This document shows positions 25,709-35,063 of a stretch of 60,693 nucleotides of DNA, piece after piece; within the stretch, counting starts at the first letter, position 1; each line of letters starts with the position of its first letter. This stretch comes from Spirochaetales bacterium (lineage in GTDB: Bacteria > Spirochaetota > GWE2-31-10 > MWDO01). Made by a program: the position numbers and the translations under genes. The stretch covers positions 1-60,693 of the forward strand of contig JAFYAI010000159.1 of the NCBI GenBank assembly GCA_017540815.1. The letters run 5' to 3'. Under the pieces are notes generated by a model. The model did not search any database and was not told the origin of the DNA. It saw only the letters and a list, made by a program, of their open reading frames with translations.

Positions 25709-25737
25709 CTTATATGATAATTTTTCTTTTTTGTCAA
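25709..25737 (-). promoter_or_regulatory. Promoter of the gene at 25081
   Basis: TTGACA (25732-25737) and TATAAG (25709-25714) on the minus strand are 17 bases apart. It leaves a leader of about 200 bases (25501-25702) that contains no separate gene I can support. Confidence 0.6.
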
Positions 25738-25775
25738 GTCTTTTCTACAGAAAATTGGCAGATTTTCACCCGTTT

Positions 25776-26414
25776 TTACTTATTATCTTCATTCTCACGC
25801 TGTATCTGATTAAGGAAGCCGAATGACTTCACAAGATATACAACATAGAATACGACTGCCGAGATGATCGTAATGAGGAACGGGATCGCAAGTCCGATCA
25901 GTTTGCCTGTAACGACAAAGCTCTCCCTTTGGATAAGGTCACACACAAACAGTGTCGTAGTCATATAGAACGGTATCGTAAATCCAAAGAATATAATGAT
26001 CGCAAAATATCGCCATTTCCGAGCGAGTTCAGGAGCACCGAAATAACGGAGTCCGTTCTCAAGGAGCTTGGAGACGAAGAACAGACACAGCGACATAAAG
26101 AATGTGTCATAGCAGTTGATCTGTCGGAATATCTCATTGTCACGCAGGAAGAAGTTAAGCACATTCAAGACAAATACGACAACAGCAAACCCTTCCGCAA
26201 AGAATGTATAGAAAAACGGATAGACATGACGAGTTATAACTAATCCGGTCATAATCAGTATTGTCCCGATAAGCTCAAATCCGTAAGCATTGAGGAAATT
26301 ATCCTCCGGCAGTATAAAATGCGTCAGATACCGCGGTTTAACCACCCAAAATACTATCCCGATCAATATCAGTTTCAGCGACACAGTAAGCCATTTTGTT
26401 TCATTCTTATCCAT
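25776..26414 (-). CDS. Membrane protein of unknown function
   Basis: A 212-residue protein with six predicted membrane helices (about 9-27, 42-60, 66-90, 104-118, 136-157 and 172-198). Nothing in it matches a family I know. GAGGTG precedes the ATG. It follows the kinase gene by nine bases and is probably cotranscribed with it. Confidence 0.7.
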   Translation of the reverse strand: MDKNETKWLTVSLKLILIGIVFWVVKPRYLTHFILPEDNFLNAYGFELIGTILIMTGLVITRHVYPFFYTFFAEGFAVVVFVLNVLNFFLRDNEIFRQINCYDTFFMSLCLFFVSKLLENGLRYFGAPELARKWRYFAIIIFFGFTIPFYMTTTLFVCDLIQRESFVVTGKLIGLAIPFLITIISAVVFYVVYLVKSFGFLNQIQRENEDNK

Positions 26415-26423
26415 AATTACACC

Positions 26424-28394
26424 TCAATATATATATTTACCGTCTTTCTTTGTTATCCGCAGATGATGAGTCTCATCACTGTGCATAGTTATCTTCTTAA
26501 TATTGCCATTGCCGATCTTAATGCGGTACTCGCCGGGAGGCAGCAGCACTGCAGACTTAAACAAAGTTGTATCCTTCTCAGTCAGAGTCTCATATCTGAC
26601 AGCCGCAGTATTGTGCAGGATATACTGATCCTGATCATAGACTGTCCAGTAACTCTTGTCATTGATGAGCAGCCGAGGCACTTTCCTATCCGACTCAATA
26701 ACAAGCACTGCAGGAGCAATGTCCAGCGTATAATGAGCAACGACCGAGCGCTGTTCCAGCTCGAACGACACTTGGAACTCTTTATCGAGATAGCGATTAG
26801 CTCCATCGTGAATGCCGGCAACTTTCATAAAATATGTATTACCGGAATAAAACGGGGCTCGTTTCTTAGTCCGCTCGGAATAAACATACTCTTTAAGCGG
26901 GATATACTCGCCTCTGACTCGGATCTTCAGATTGTCTTTCTCATTCTTAACACCTTCAACTTTATGCTCAGTATAATTATCGAAGAACATAACCGCTTTG
27001 TTTGTCAAAGAATCCCAAAATCGGAAATACACAGCCACATCCTGCTGCCACAGATTAGAGATCGGTATATCGCAGAGCTGACCTTTCCTCATCGACTTAT
27101 CATTCTCCTGCACAGAGATCGGTCTGACATAGAAGAACTTACTGTTGATATACGATCCTGAAGTAACAGTAAACTTATGCTCGCCCCTCGGCAGATACAT
27201 CACCGACGAATATCGCGGCTTCTTAGGAACGACTTTCTTAGTGCGGTTATCTACCGATATATAGATATTATCAGGATCCATATTGACGACATTGAACTCG
27301 AAACGAACACGCCCGTATCTGTCACGAAGCAAAGTCTCGTATTGGAGATGCAGTCCGAAGAATGCCGCAGCCATCCCAATAACCACTGATGCGACAAGAG
27401 TCCGCACTGCTGCTTTCCTAATCATCTTTCGCCGTCTGTTATATCTAATGAAGAAATGAGACTTCTTAATATTGCTGTCGCCCAGCACAAGATGGCGGCA
27501 TGCATCCTTGATCTCGAATATATTATACGACTTGAAATACCGCTGCAACCGCTTAATCAGCGGAACAAGAGTTTTATATCGTTTATTTATCTTAGGATTG
27601 ATCGTCCTGCTAAGGATCTTCCTCACAAAATGCGGCAGATGCTTAACTATCTTATGAGCCGGAGTAAACTTGCCTGCAGCGATGGCAGCTACGACTTGCG
27701 GAGTATATTCGTTGCGATAAGGACGCTGCCCTGTGATCATCTGATAGAAGACCACACCGAGTGAATAAATATCCGTTCGGACTGTCAGTTCCTTCTCAGG
27801 CGTAAACTGCTCAGGCGACATATATGCCGGCGTGCCGATGATAACACCTGTCTGAGTCAGCTCACTCTGCATCGGCTCGCCGTTAGCACCGACCCGCCGT
27901 GCGATGCCGAAGTCAACGATCTTGACATCACCGCTGACAGACAATAAAATATTGTGAGGTTTAATATCACGATGGATAACATTCTTAGTATGTGCGTGAT
28001 GAAGACCTAATGCAGCCTGATACAGTATGAACAAAGCCAGCGGAACGGGGATCGCTGCCCCCTGCGGAGTTTTGGCTCGCTCATTGAGCAGAGCATTCAG
28101 ATCCTTGCCGGGCACATACTCCATCGCTATATAAGTCGATCGCCCCTCGCGGAAATGATCATAGACCTGCACTATATTTTGATGGCGGAACTCCATCATC
28201 ACCGACGCTTCCTGCAGAAATCTCTCGTAACTCTCCTTATCGTTGCGTATCGACAAACTCTTGAGTATAATCTCCTTCTTAAGCGTCGGATGTTTCGCAA
28301 GATACACATCTCCCATACCGCCTTTGCCAATCCGCTTTATGATAGGATAATCTTTAATTTTCTTCGGGAAATCATCTTTCCGCAATGACGGCAT
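26424..28394 (-). CDS. Serine/threonine protein kinase with extracytoplasmic domain
   Basis: A 656-residue Hanks-type kinase. The N-terminal kinase domain has the glycine loop GKGGMGDVYLAK, the catalytic loop HRDIKPHN, the DFG motif in IVDFGIARR and the APE-like TPAYMSPEQ. A membrane helix follows near residues 325-345 (TLVASVVIGMAAAFFGL), and the last 300 residues form a beta-rich domain, probably outside the membrane, made of PEGA-like sandwich modules. The start is ATG 28394 with GGAAG upstream; the frame is open to 28457. It is followed by a membrane protein gene. Confidence 0.9.
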   Translation of the reverse strand: MPSLRKDDFPKKIKDYPIIKRIGKGGMGDVYLAKHPTLKKEIILKSLSIRNDKESYERFLQEASVMMEFRHQNIVQVYDHFREGRSTYIAMEYVPGKDLNALLNERAKTPQGAAIPVPLALFILYQAALGLHHAHTKNVIHRDIKPHNILLSVSGDVKIVDFGIARRVGANGEPMQSELTQTGVIIGTPAYMSPEQFTPEKELTVRTDIYSLGVVFYQMITGQRPYRNEYTPQVVAAIAAGKFTPAHKIVKHLPHFVRKILSRTINPKINKRYKTLVPLIKRLQRYFKSYNIFEIKDACRHLVLGDSNIKKSHFFIRYNRRRKMIRKAAVRTLVASVVIGMAAAFFGLHLQYETLLRDRYGRVRFEFNVVNMDPDNIYISVDNRTKKVVPKKPRYSSVMYLPRGEHKFTVTSGSYINSKFFYVRPISVQENDKSMRKGQLCDIPISNLWQQDVAVYFRFWDSLTNKAVMFFDNYTEHKVEGVKNEKDNLKIRVRGEYIPLKEYVYSERTKKRAPFYSGNTYFMKVAGIHDGANRYLDKEFQVSFELEQRSVVAHYTLDIAPAVLVIESDRKVPRLLINDKSYWTVYDQDQYILHNTAAVRYETLTEKDTTLFKSAVLLPPGEYRIKIGNGNIKKITMHSDETHHLRITKKDGKYIY

Positions 28395-28485
28395 CTTACT
28401 TCCTTTTTTTGTGCAAAAATTAACGGAAAATCGTTGATTGAGCCAACTCGAAATCACGATTTACCGTCTTTTAATCATTTATTTC

Positions 28486-28562
28486 ATGTCATCTCGACCG
28501 AAGCGGAGAGATCTATTTCAATAGATTTCTCCGTTTCGCTAACGCTCCAGTCGAAATGACAT
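28486..28562. repeat. Long inverted repeat, REP-like, downstream of pyrF
   Basis: A 77-base imperfect palindrome runs from ATGTCATCTCGAC (28486-28498) to GTCGAAATGACAT (28550-28562), with an inner stem of AGATCTA/TAGAT and CTCCG pairings. Very similar hairpins with GTCATTTCGAC ends are scattered between genes in many host-associated bacteria, so this looks like a mobile palindromic repeat. It may also end pyrF transcription. Confidence 0.65.
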
Positions 28563-28572
28563 TATATATTCA

Positions 28573-29409
28573 TTATTGAAGAATAAATTTCTTCGCCTCG
28601 CTCAGTACTCCGGCCAGATAATCTTCATCCGCTGCATGAGAGTATGTCAGCTTCGACGAAGAGTTAATAAACACTTTATGCAACGGATAATTCACCGCTC
28701 GAAGTGCAGCCATAACATCGTCGAAACTTCCGCCCTGAGTGCCTACTCCGGGAATGAGCAACGGCGGATAGCCGTTATCACTGAACAGTTTAGCGATCTT
28801 ACGCAATTCTTCAATCTGTGTCGCACCGACAACAGCACCGATATTATGATTATATGCTTTATTCCACTCGATGATCTTGTGAGCAACTGCCTCATAAAGA
28901 TACATATCTCCGACTTTGAGCAGCTGGAAGTCGCTGCTGCCTTTGTTGCTTGTGCGGCACAGCACGAAACAGCCTCTGTCAGTATAGTCGAAGAATGGCT
29001 GCAATGAGTCTATACCCATATACGGTGACAATGTAACCGCATCCGCTCCGAAGTCATCAAACACAGCTTTGGCATACGCTTTCGCTGTGTTGCCGATGTC
29101 ACCTCGCTTCGCATCCAGCACGACAGGTATATCACAATCGTGCAACTTATCTATGATAGTGTGCAGGGCGGCAAGTCCGGCTGCACCATACTGCTCGTAG
29201 AATGCGATATTTGGCTTGGATACAAGTGCAGCATCTCTAACCGCATCTGCGACCTCAACAAAGTATGATGTTATCGCTTCGGCAGGCTGCATATCCTTGA
29301 ACTTAGGCGGGAACTTCTCTATCGCAGGATCAAGACCTGCACACAATACTGATTTTATTTTATTGAACCTGTTAAGGCACTTCTGCTCAAAATCCTCATT
29401 AACACTCAT
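28573..29409 (-). CDS. pyrF: Orotidine 5'-phosphate decarboxylase PyrF
   Basis: A 278-residue enzyme of the last UMP step. It has the catalytic LDAKRGDIGNTA motif near residues 97-108, and the N-terminal CAGLDP and central KPNIAFYEQYG segments of the longer group of decarboxylases. AAGGAG precedes the ATG. Its gene lies ten bases after hisZ. Confidence 0.94.
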   Translation of the reverse strand: MSVNEDFEQKCLNRFNKIKSVLCAGLDPAIEKFPPKFKDMQPAEAITSYFVEVADAVRDAALVSKPNIAFYEQYGAAGLAALHTIIDKLHDCDIPVVLDAKRGDIGNTAKAYAKAVFDDFGADAVTLSPYMGIDSLQPFFDYTDRGCFVLCRTSNKGSSDFQLLKVGDMYLYEAVAHKIIEWNKAYNHNIGAVVGATQIEELRKIAKLFSDNGYPPLLIPGVGTQGGSFDDVMAALRAVNYPLHKVFINSSSKLTYSHAADEDYLAGVLSEAKKFILQ

Positions 29410-29418
29410 AACCGCTCC

Positions 29419-30378
29419 TTATTCCTTAGAGACTGCTTTCTTCAGCGGAGACAGCCAATAGCTGAATCCTACAGCCTGCTTAGACACGCCAAACTTATCA
29501 AACAGCAGATCGTATCGTCCGCCTGACACGATCGGTATCTCCAATCCCGGCACATACACATGGAATATCATCCCATTGTAATAGTCCATATCAGACAGTT
29601 CCGACATATCGATGACCATATTCGGAGCAGTGATCTTCGCAGTGATAGCTTTGATATTGTCGAATATATCATTGGATATTTTGCGGAGCGACAGCTTCTC
29701 CAGCTCTGACCGAGTTCCTATAAATGCTGCAATATCGAGAATGTCATCAATCACATCATTGTCGATCTGCATTGCACAGAGCTTCATCTTAAGAGTATCA
29801 ATGTCTCGATCCTTGATAACAGCCAGCAGCTCACCGCTATTGGCATTCGGCATAAACCGTGCAAAGATATGCTTATACACAGATATATCTCCGATATGCA
29901 GGCTGAACTTCGCCACACCTGCTGCCGCAAGTGACTCCTGCAGTATAGTCAGGATGTCATTGTCCGCTGTATTACCAAGACTGCCAACCATCTCACATCC
30001 GATCTGATAATGCTCGTGGAGATTGCCGGACTTCGCATTGCGGATAATCGAATCGGCGTAATAATACTTCAGCACATTGTCCTTATCAAATGTGCGGGAA
30101 GCGATCATCTTCGCAGCAAACAGCGTTACATCGTTGCGCAGCATGATAACCTCACCGGACTGATCTATAAATCGGATACAATTCTTAGTCTTATCCTTCG
30201 CAAAGAAATCCCGATACGAATCAAAATAATCAATCATCGGAGTCTCAATCGGGAAGAAACCATTCTTCTCAAAAAAACCCGTCAATGACTTAGTGATCTT
30301 ATTACACACAAGAGCATCTTCCTTAAAGAATGGTTTACTGCCCGGAGGTGTGTGTAAGAAAAGCTGTTTATTATCCAT
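29419..30378 (-). CDS. hisZ: ATP phosphoribosyltransferase regulatory subunit HisZ
   Basis: A 319-residue protein built like the catalytic core of histidyl-tRNA synthetase: PPGSKPFF in place of the synthetase start, motif 2-like IMLRNDVT and YQIGCE, and motif 3-like GGRYDLLFDKFG. It lacks the anticodon-binding domain, and a separate full HisS is at 38049, so HisZ is the better call. It would pair with a short HisG, which is not in the window. It sits in an operon with pyrF, not with his genes. Confidence 0.88.
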   Translation of the reverse strand: MDNKQLFLHTPPGSKPFFKEDALVCNKITKSLTGFFEKNGFFPIETPMIDYFDSYRDFFAKDKTKNCIRFIDQSGEVIMLRNDVTLFAAKMIASRTFDKDNVLKYYYADSIIRNAKSGNLHEHYQIGCEMVGSLGNTADNDILTILQESLAAAGVAKFSLHIGDISVYKHIFARFMPNANSGELLAVIKDRDIDTLKMKLCAMQIDNDVIDDILDIAAFIGTRSELEKLSLRKISNDIFDNIKAITAKITAPNMVIDMSELSDMDYYNGMIFHVYVPGLEIPIVSGGRYDLLFDKFGVSKQAVGFSYWLSPLKKAVSKE

Positions 30379-30428
30379 AGTTTCTTCCTTTATAATATAA
30401 TAGTAATCAGTCAGTTATCGCATTCTGC

Positions 30429-30926
30429 TTAGCGGAACAGTCCGCCGAAAAACAGATAAAATAGCAATGTATATACAAATGAGAATATTATACCGGCAAC
30501 AACTTCCTCCGGTTTATGTGCAACAAATCTCGGCATATTGACCGTGATCCCTGTTCGCTCGGACAGTTCCTGCACCTCGGCATTGATCTTATCGACCGCC
30601 CCGCGGAATCGTATCGCATCGGATAGGATAATCATCGCCAGCACGAACACACATGCAACCAAAGGATGCTTCCAGCCTATACTCGGCTCCAGCATACATC
30701 CGAATACAAGTGACATCACGAATGCTGTATGACTTGACGGCATACCGCCGTAGATGAACATATTCATCACTGAAAATTTCTTGTTTTGTATCGATACGAT
30801 TATCATCTTAGCGATCATTGATGCCAGCTGCGATGTAACTGCCAGCCAAAATAATCTGTTTGAGAAAATCCAAAAAAAACCGCTCAGCTGCTGTACTAAG
30901 AAACTGAAATTTGATACTATATCCAT
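30429..30926 (-). CDS. DUF212 (PAP2-like) membrane protein
   Basis: A 165-residue membrane protein with four or five helices and the DUF212 pattern: YGGMPSSHTAFVMSL near residues 58-72, ILSDAIRFRG near 97-106 and HKPEEVVAGI near 138-147. The SSH and related residues recall acid phosphatases of the PAP2 group, so a phosphatase role is possible. GGAG precedes the ATG. Confidence 0.85.
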   Translation of the reverse strand: MDIVSNFSFLVQQLSGFFWIFSNRLFWLAVTSQLASMIAKMIIVSIQNKKFSVMNMFIYGGMPSSHTAFVMSLVFGCMLEPSIGWKHPLVACVFVLAMIILSDAIRFRGAVDKINAEVQELSERTGITVNMPRFVAHKPEEVVAGIIFSFVYTLLFYLFFGGLFR

Positions 30927-30990
30927 TAATTACTCCGTTTAAATTATATAAGATATTATCATATTATTCGGGATTTGTCAAATTCGACCT

Positions 30991-31034
30991 GATAAAAAGA
31001 TTGGGTTCGATAAATCGAACCCAATCTTTTTATC
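30991..31034. terminator. Terminator after dnaA
   Basis: A 20-bp perfect stem (30991-31010 with 31015-31034) around TAAA, with T-tracts on both sides, lies ten bases after the dnaA stop codon. Confidence 0.9.
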
Positions 31035-31043
31035 ATACAATAA

Positions 31044-32462
31044 TTAATTCTCTGTAACTTTCTTAGTAAGATGGTCAACATCATAACGAGTCTGCTCATC
31101 CGGCTGATCAAGAAGCGTTTGAATCTTATTAACATTCGATATAACAGTGCCGTGCTGTTTGTTGCCGAAATGAGATCCGATCTGCGTAGTAGACAGCGTC
31201 GTCAGATTACGGGCAAGATACATAGCAATCTGCCGGGCATAAGCAATATCCTTGACACGAGACTCTCCGGTAAGATCGGCAGGTTTGAGATTATAATACT
31301 GAGCCGTCTCAGAGATGATCTTCTCAGTTGAAACAGGAGAAGCATTGACAATCGCAGTGATCTGATCTTTGAGCCAAGCGATCGCATCCTGCTTAGTTAC
31401 CATCGTCAATTTATTGAAACTTGCTTTAATCAATATCGTAGTGAAGACACCGCGCAGCCGGCGAACATTGCCTGTCACATTCGTCGCCACATACTCAAAC
31501 GCATCGGGAGTCATCTTCAGATGATTGGCTTCAGCCCAATTCTGCAGGATTGCCATACGCAGCTCAAAATCAGGCGGCTGCAGTGCAACTGTCAGTCCCA
31601 TTGAGAATCGGCTCACCAGCCGCTGTTCCATATCACGAACTTTCTCGATAGGCTGATCGCAGGAAAACACCATCTGCTTATTTGAGTCAAACATCTTATT
31701 AAATGTGTTAAATAATTCTATCTGCGTTTCCGTCTTCTTGGCTAACTGCTGGACATCATCGATAAGCAGGACATCAAGCATTCTGTATTTTAGCCGAAAC
31801 TGCTCATTTGTATGTGTTCGTATTGCATTAGTGAAATCATTAAGGAAGTTCTCCGCCGTCACATAGCAAACTTTCTTACTCGGAAATACTTCTTTGACAT
31901 AATTCTCAATCGCATGGAGCAGATGTGTCTTACCAAGCCCGCTGTCACCCCATATCAGATAAGGATTATACTGCAGACCGGGACGCTCCGCAACCGCTCT
32001 GGCTGTCGCAGCGGCGAACTCATTGGTATGACTGATCACAAACGAGTCGAATGACATTATATTGTCAGGACGAACTCTTGTCTTAGGATTAGCAGCAGTC
32101 TGAATGTCAGATTTCGGCTTAGCGGCTGACTTGTCAGTTTTAACGACTGTATCTTCATTCTTATCAGCAGCTGCATTGCCCTGATAAGACTGTTCTACAG
32201 GTTTATCCGCCGCAACAACGCATATATCCGCTGTCACACCGATGCCCATGATCTGAGACAGTGCATTCTCAAAGATTGATTTCCACTGCATACAGATATT
32301 TTGGACAAAAGTTGACGGAGCAGACAATATCATCTTATTGGCAGACGGATCAAAATCAACAAACTGCAGACGCTCCACCCAAGTACTGAACTGAGTAGCA
32401 TCCATTACCATTGATATTTCTTTCTTAGCCTCGTCCCAAAGCCCCAACGCTTCCGTGCTCAT
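31044..32462 (-). CDS. dnaA: Chromosomal replication initiator DnaA
   Basis: A 472-residue DnaA with all four domains: an N-terminal helical domain (about 1-85), a low-complexity linker (about 85-130), the AAA+ domain with Walker A GDSGLGKTH, Walker B VLLIDDVQ and arginine finger segment RLVSRFSMG, and the C-terminal DNA-binding helices with KQHGTVISNVNK. Its neighbours are a DUF212 gene and a lipoprotein operon, not dnaN, recF or gyrB. The start codon directly follows TATAAT and has only a weak ribosome binding site. Confidence 0.95.
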   Translation of the reverse strand: MSTEALGLWDEAKKEISMVMDATQFSTWVERLQFVDFDPSANKMILSAPSTFVQNICMQWKSIFENALSQIMGIGVTADICVVAADKPVEQSYQGNAAADKNEDTVVKTDKSAAKPKSDIQTAANPKTRVRPDNIMSFDSFVISHTNEFAAATARAVAERPGLQYNPYLIWGDSGLGKTHLLHAIENYVKEVFPSKKVCYVTAENFLNDFTNAIRTHTNEQFRLKYRMLDVLLIDDVQQLAKKTETQIELFNTFNKMFDSNKQMVFSCDQPIEKVRDMEQRLVSRFSMGLTVALQPPDFELRMAILQNWAEANHLKMTPDAFEYVATNVTGNVRRLRGVFTTILIKASFNKLTMVTKQDAIAWLKDQITAIVNASPVSTEKIISETAQYYNLKPADLTGESRVKDIAYARQIAMYLARNLTTLSTTQIGSHFGNKQHGTVISNVNKIQTLLDQPDEQTRYDVDHLTKKVTEN

Positions 32463-32553
32463 ATTATACCCGCTTTTGATTATCAGATAATTACTGTTAT
32501 TCGAGTTAAATATCGTAAGATAGAGAGGTAAAACTTTACTGTTGAATCATAAT

Positions 32554-32588
32554 AAAAAAGCGATTTTCATTAGGAAAATCGCTTTTTT
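32554..32588 (-). terminator. Terminator of the deoD operon
   Basis: A 15-bp perfect stem (32554-32568 with 32574-32588), A6 and T6 at the ends, stands just after the stop codon of the lipoprotein gene at 32592. Confidence 0.88.
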
Positions 32589-32591
32589 ATC

Positions 32592-33332
32592 CTATCGCCG
32601 CTTATTCTCACTGCTGCGCAGCAGCCGCACAATATCGACAACCGTGAAGAACAGCATATCTTCCTCGGATAAGTCATCACCGTTAAACAGGTATTTGATC
32701 ACGACGAGTTCATTCAGAGTGCGGCCGTAGAAGTGCCGACCGTTGAAGTCGCCGTTTATAACCTTGCCTTTCAGAATATCACTTACCGTCAGACTATACT
32801 TCTTACCCTCGATGTCGAATGTGTACTCCGCTTCCGTTCGTTTGACAGTATTGCGGCCGATGACACGCTTACCGAGCAAAGTCATCTCCCACCGCTCGTC
32901 CTGCCCATTCATACTGATATGAGCACTCACCGCAGCATCGTCTGTCGGCTCCGTCCAATCATCCCCTCGGAATGTCTCACTCACTACAAACGGTTTGTCG
33001 CCCTGCAGCGTGATATACAGGTCATTGGTCAGCATACTCTGAGTCTTATACTCCAGTTTGCCTGTGAAATGCACCTGATCGACGACAATATCGACATGAG
33101 TCGTATTGAAAGTATTCTTCATCGTGCCGTCCACACAAATATCCCCGACAGTATCAGACTTGCACAGCCGATACTCCCAGCCCGGCAGCCTGTTGCCAAC
33201 GATCCCGATGAAGTTGTGGCTGCGAATGTTGTCCTTAGGAACGAAACACTCCTCAATCGGCTTGCCCATCGTCGTGCAGGAGCATGTTATCGCAGCGATT
33301 ATAATCACAAGCGGAAGAAATTTATTATTCAT
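32592..33332 (-). CDS. Lipoprotein of unknown function
   Basis: A 246-residue predicted lipoprotein: signal peptide and lipobox TCSC near residues 16-19. The mature part is beta-rich and shows two similar halves (IRSHNF...GNRLPGWEYRL and later GRHFYGRTLNELVVI). No family is recognised. It is the last gene of the operon with deoD, which starts 13 bases upstream of it. Confidence 0.72.
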   Translation of the reverse strand: MNNKFLPLVIIIAAITCSCTTMGKPIEECFVPKDNIRSHNFIGIVGNRLPGWEYRLCKSDTVGDICVDGTMKNTFNTTHVDIVVDQVHFTGKLEYKTQSMLTNDLYITLQGDKPFVVSETFRGDDWTEPTDDAAVSAHISMNGQDERWEMTLLGKRVIGRNTVKRTEAEYTFDIEGKKYSLTVSDILKGKVINGDFNGRHFYGRTLNELVVIKYLFNGDDLSEEDMLFFTVVDIVRLLRSSENKRR

Positions 33333-33345
33333 AATGTCCCCTTAA

Positions 33346-34071
33346 TCACCCCTGTGTCAGATAATCATAGTTATCGGCAACAGCATCGAGGATGAGAGTC
33401 ACCATTTTATCGACGCTATTACGCATCTTGTCTTTCTCACCTCGGACTGACTTGAATATTATATCCGACACAGTGAGCACTGTCGCAGCCTTAATGCCGT
33501 ATTTGGCAGCCAGCCCATACAGCGGATATGACTCCATCTCGACAGCAAGAGTGCCGTAGTCAGCGTATTTTTTATAGAGGTCATAGTCCTCTTCGTAGAA
33601 TGTCTCGCTGCACAGCACAGGACCGCAGTGAACCGGGATATTATTACGCTCGGCACTTTCGTAGAGCATCTTGCACAAGAGGAAGTCCGCACCTGCGGAG
33701 TAGTTGCTCATGCCGAACCTGCGTGAGAATATATTATGCGACGAATGCGACACATTGCCGATGATGAGATCATACAGATTAACACCATCGCGTATTGTGC
33801 CTGCAGTGCCGAATCGGATCAGCGACTTCACTCCGAGCATATTCAGTTCTTCGGTTACGATCGAGATCGAAGGACTGCCCATCCCCGTTGTCTGGATCGA
33901 CACTTCCTTACCTTTGTATTTGCCGGTGTAGCCGTACATGCAGCGATACTCCGTGTATCGCTTGACATCCGTTAAGAATTTGTTGGCGACATACTCTGCT
34001 CGCTGCGGATCTCCCGGCAGCAGCACTACTTTGGCGACATCGCCCGGTTTTGCTTCGATATGTATGGGCAT
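33346..34071 (-). CDS. deoD: Purine nucleoside phosphorylase DeoD
   Basis: A 241-residue enzyme of the hexameric DeoD type that splits purine nucleosides with phosphate. Conserved parts are LLPGDPQRAEYVA near residues 18-30, GMGSPSISIV near 63-72, FGTAG near 88-92 and the base- and ribose-binding VEMESYPLYGLA and LTVSDI. AAGGAG precedes the ATG. Confidence 0.94.
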   Translation of the reverse strand: MPIHIEAKPGDVAKVVLLPGDPQRAEYVANKFLTDVKRYTEYRCMYGYTGKYKGKEVSIQTTGMGSPSISIVTEELNMLGVKSLIRFGTAGTIRDGVNLYDLIIGNVSHSSHNIFSRRFGMSNYSAGADFLLCKMLYESAERNNIPVHCGPVLCSETFYEEDYDLYKKYADYGTLAVEMESYPLYGLAAKYGIKAATVLTVSDIIFKSVRGEKDKMRNSVDKMVTLILDAVADNYDYLTQG

Positions 34072-34080
34072 AAGTACTCC

Positions 34081-34278
34081 TTACTTCTTCTTTAAATGCT
34101 TCGGTATCATTTTATTCCTCGCAACTTTGAATGCGAATCGCATAATCTGCTCGGTTGAGACATCCGGTCCGTATCGCCGCTGCATAATGAGGACTATCGC
34201 TTTGAGATCATCCTCAGTCAGCAAGAGGTATATCAACCTGTCTCGCTCGTCTTCGGTCATATCTTCCCATTCTACCAT
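34081..34278 (-). CDS. Small cytosolic protein, unknown
   Basis: A 65-residue helical protein with an acidic N-terminal half and a basic end (HLKKK). The start is ATG 34278 since AAGGAG lies five bases upstream. It sits between the HAD-like gene and deoD with gaps of two and nine bases, so it is part of that operon. No family is recognised. Confidence 0.6.
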   Translation of the reverse strand: MVEWEDMTEDERDRLIYLLLTEDDLKAIVLIMQRRYGPDVSTEQIMRFAFKVARNKMIPKHLKKK

Positions 34279-34280
34279 AG

Positions 34281-35063
34281 TCACTCCTTATCCAAGAAAA
34301 ATCTCTTCTCTCGGAACAGTTCTTCTATCCCGCTCCACGACTTAACCAGATAGTAATCATCCTTGAATACAGTATCCGTTCTTGTGGACTTGTAATCATT
34401 AAACGGATGCTTAATCTTAATCGGGATAATGCCTGACTGCCGATAAGCTATAATGTCAGACTTCAGATCTCCGATACCGATACCTTTGGAACTGATCGCA
34501 GTAACGCGTTTGAGCATACCTGTCTTAAAGTCGGCAAGTTTGAGCGGGAAGTCCTTCGGTCTGGCAATGATAGGACCGATCGGATAGAGATTTTTCTCCA
34601 GCCACATCCTGCTCATCTTGGTATAACGCTCAATGCGACCTGTCAGATATATAATGCGGTAATGCCCCGAAAGTCTGCGAAGCACATCCATTGAGTTGCC
34701 GATAGTTTTCAGTCCTGTGATTTTTCGCATCATATATTTGATCGCATTCGTAGCCGATATGGTGAAATCAATATCACATATAATATACGGCTCATCCGGC
34801 TGCAGCCGCATGACAGTCCACGGATATGACACACGCTGTCTGTCATCCGACAGCACGATCGTATAATGTCCCAACGGCTCTTGAGGAGCCGGCAGTTCGA
34901 TATGCTTCTTCTGTGCATCCATTTTGCCGGACCATACATTCTCACCGCATCGATAGATATGTATTGACCTGCCCAACATTAGCTTGGAATGAGTATATAA
35001 ATCCAATGAAGCATTGTTTTGATCTGTTACGATGCAATCACTATACCATATCATCCTTGACAC
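34281..35063 (-). CDS. HAD-like phosphatase of the LNS2/lipin-like group
   Basis: A 260-residue protein. The N-terminal 100 residues look like a beta sandwich, and the rest has HAD motifs: DIDFT (motif I, about 96-100, nucleophile Asp), LTGR (motif II), a Lys in KLADFKTGML (motif III) and GIGDLKSD (motif IV). The arrangement resembles LNS2/APP1-type phosphatidate phosphatases. Its real substrate is unknown. The start is GTG directly after the stop codon of the preceding gene. Confidence 0.72.
   Translation of the reverse strand: MSRMIWYSDCIVTDQNNASLDLYTHSKLMLGRSIHIYRCGENVWSGKMDAQKKHIELPAPQEPLGHYTIVLSDDRQRVSYPWTVMRLQPDEPYIICDIDFTISATNAIKYMMRKITGLKTIGNSMDVLRRLSGHYRIIYLTGRIERYTKMSRMWLEKNLYPIGPIIARPKDFPLKLADFKTGMLKRVTAISSKGIGIGDLKSDIIAYRQSGIIPIKIKHPFNDYKSTRTDTVFKDDYYLVKSWSGIEELFREKRFFLDKE

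Noticed and set aside
29419..30378. Second histidyl-tRNA synthetase
   Set aside because: The anticodon-binding domain is missing and a full HisS is at 38049; the features fit HisZ.
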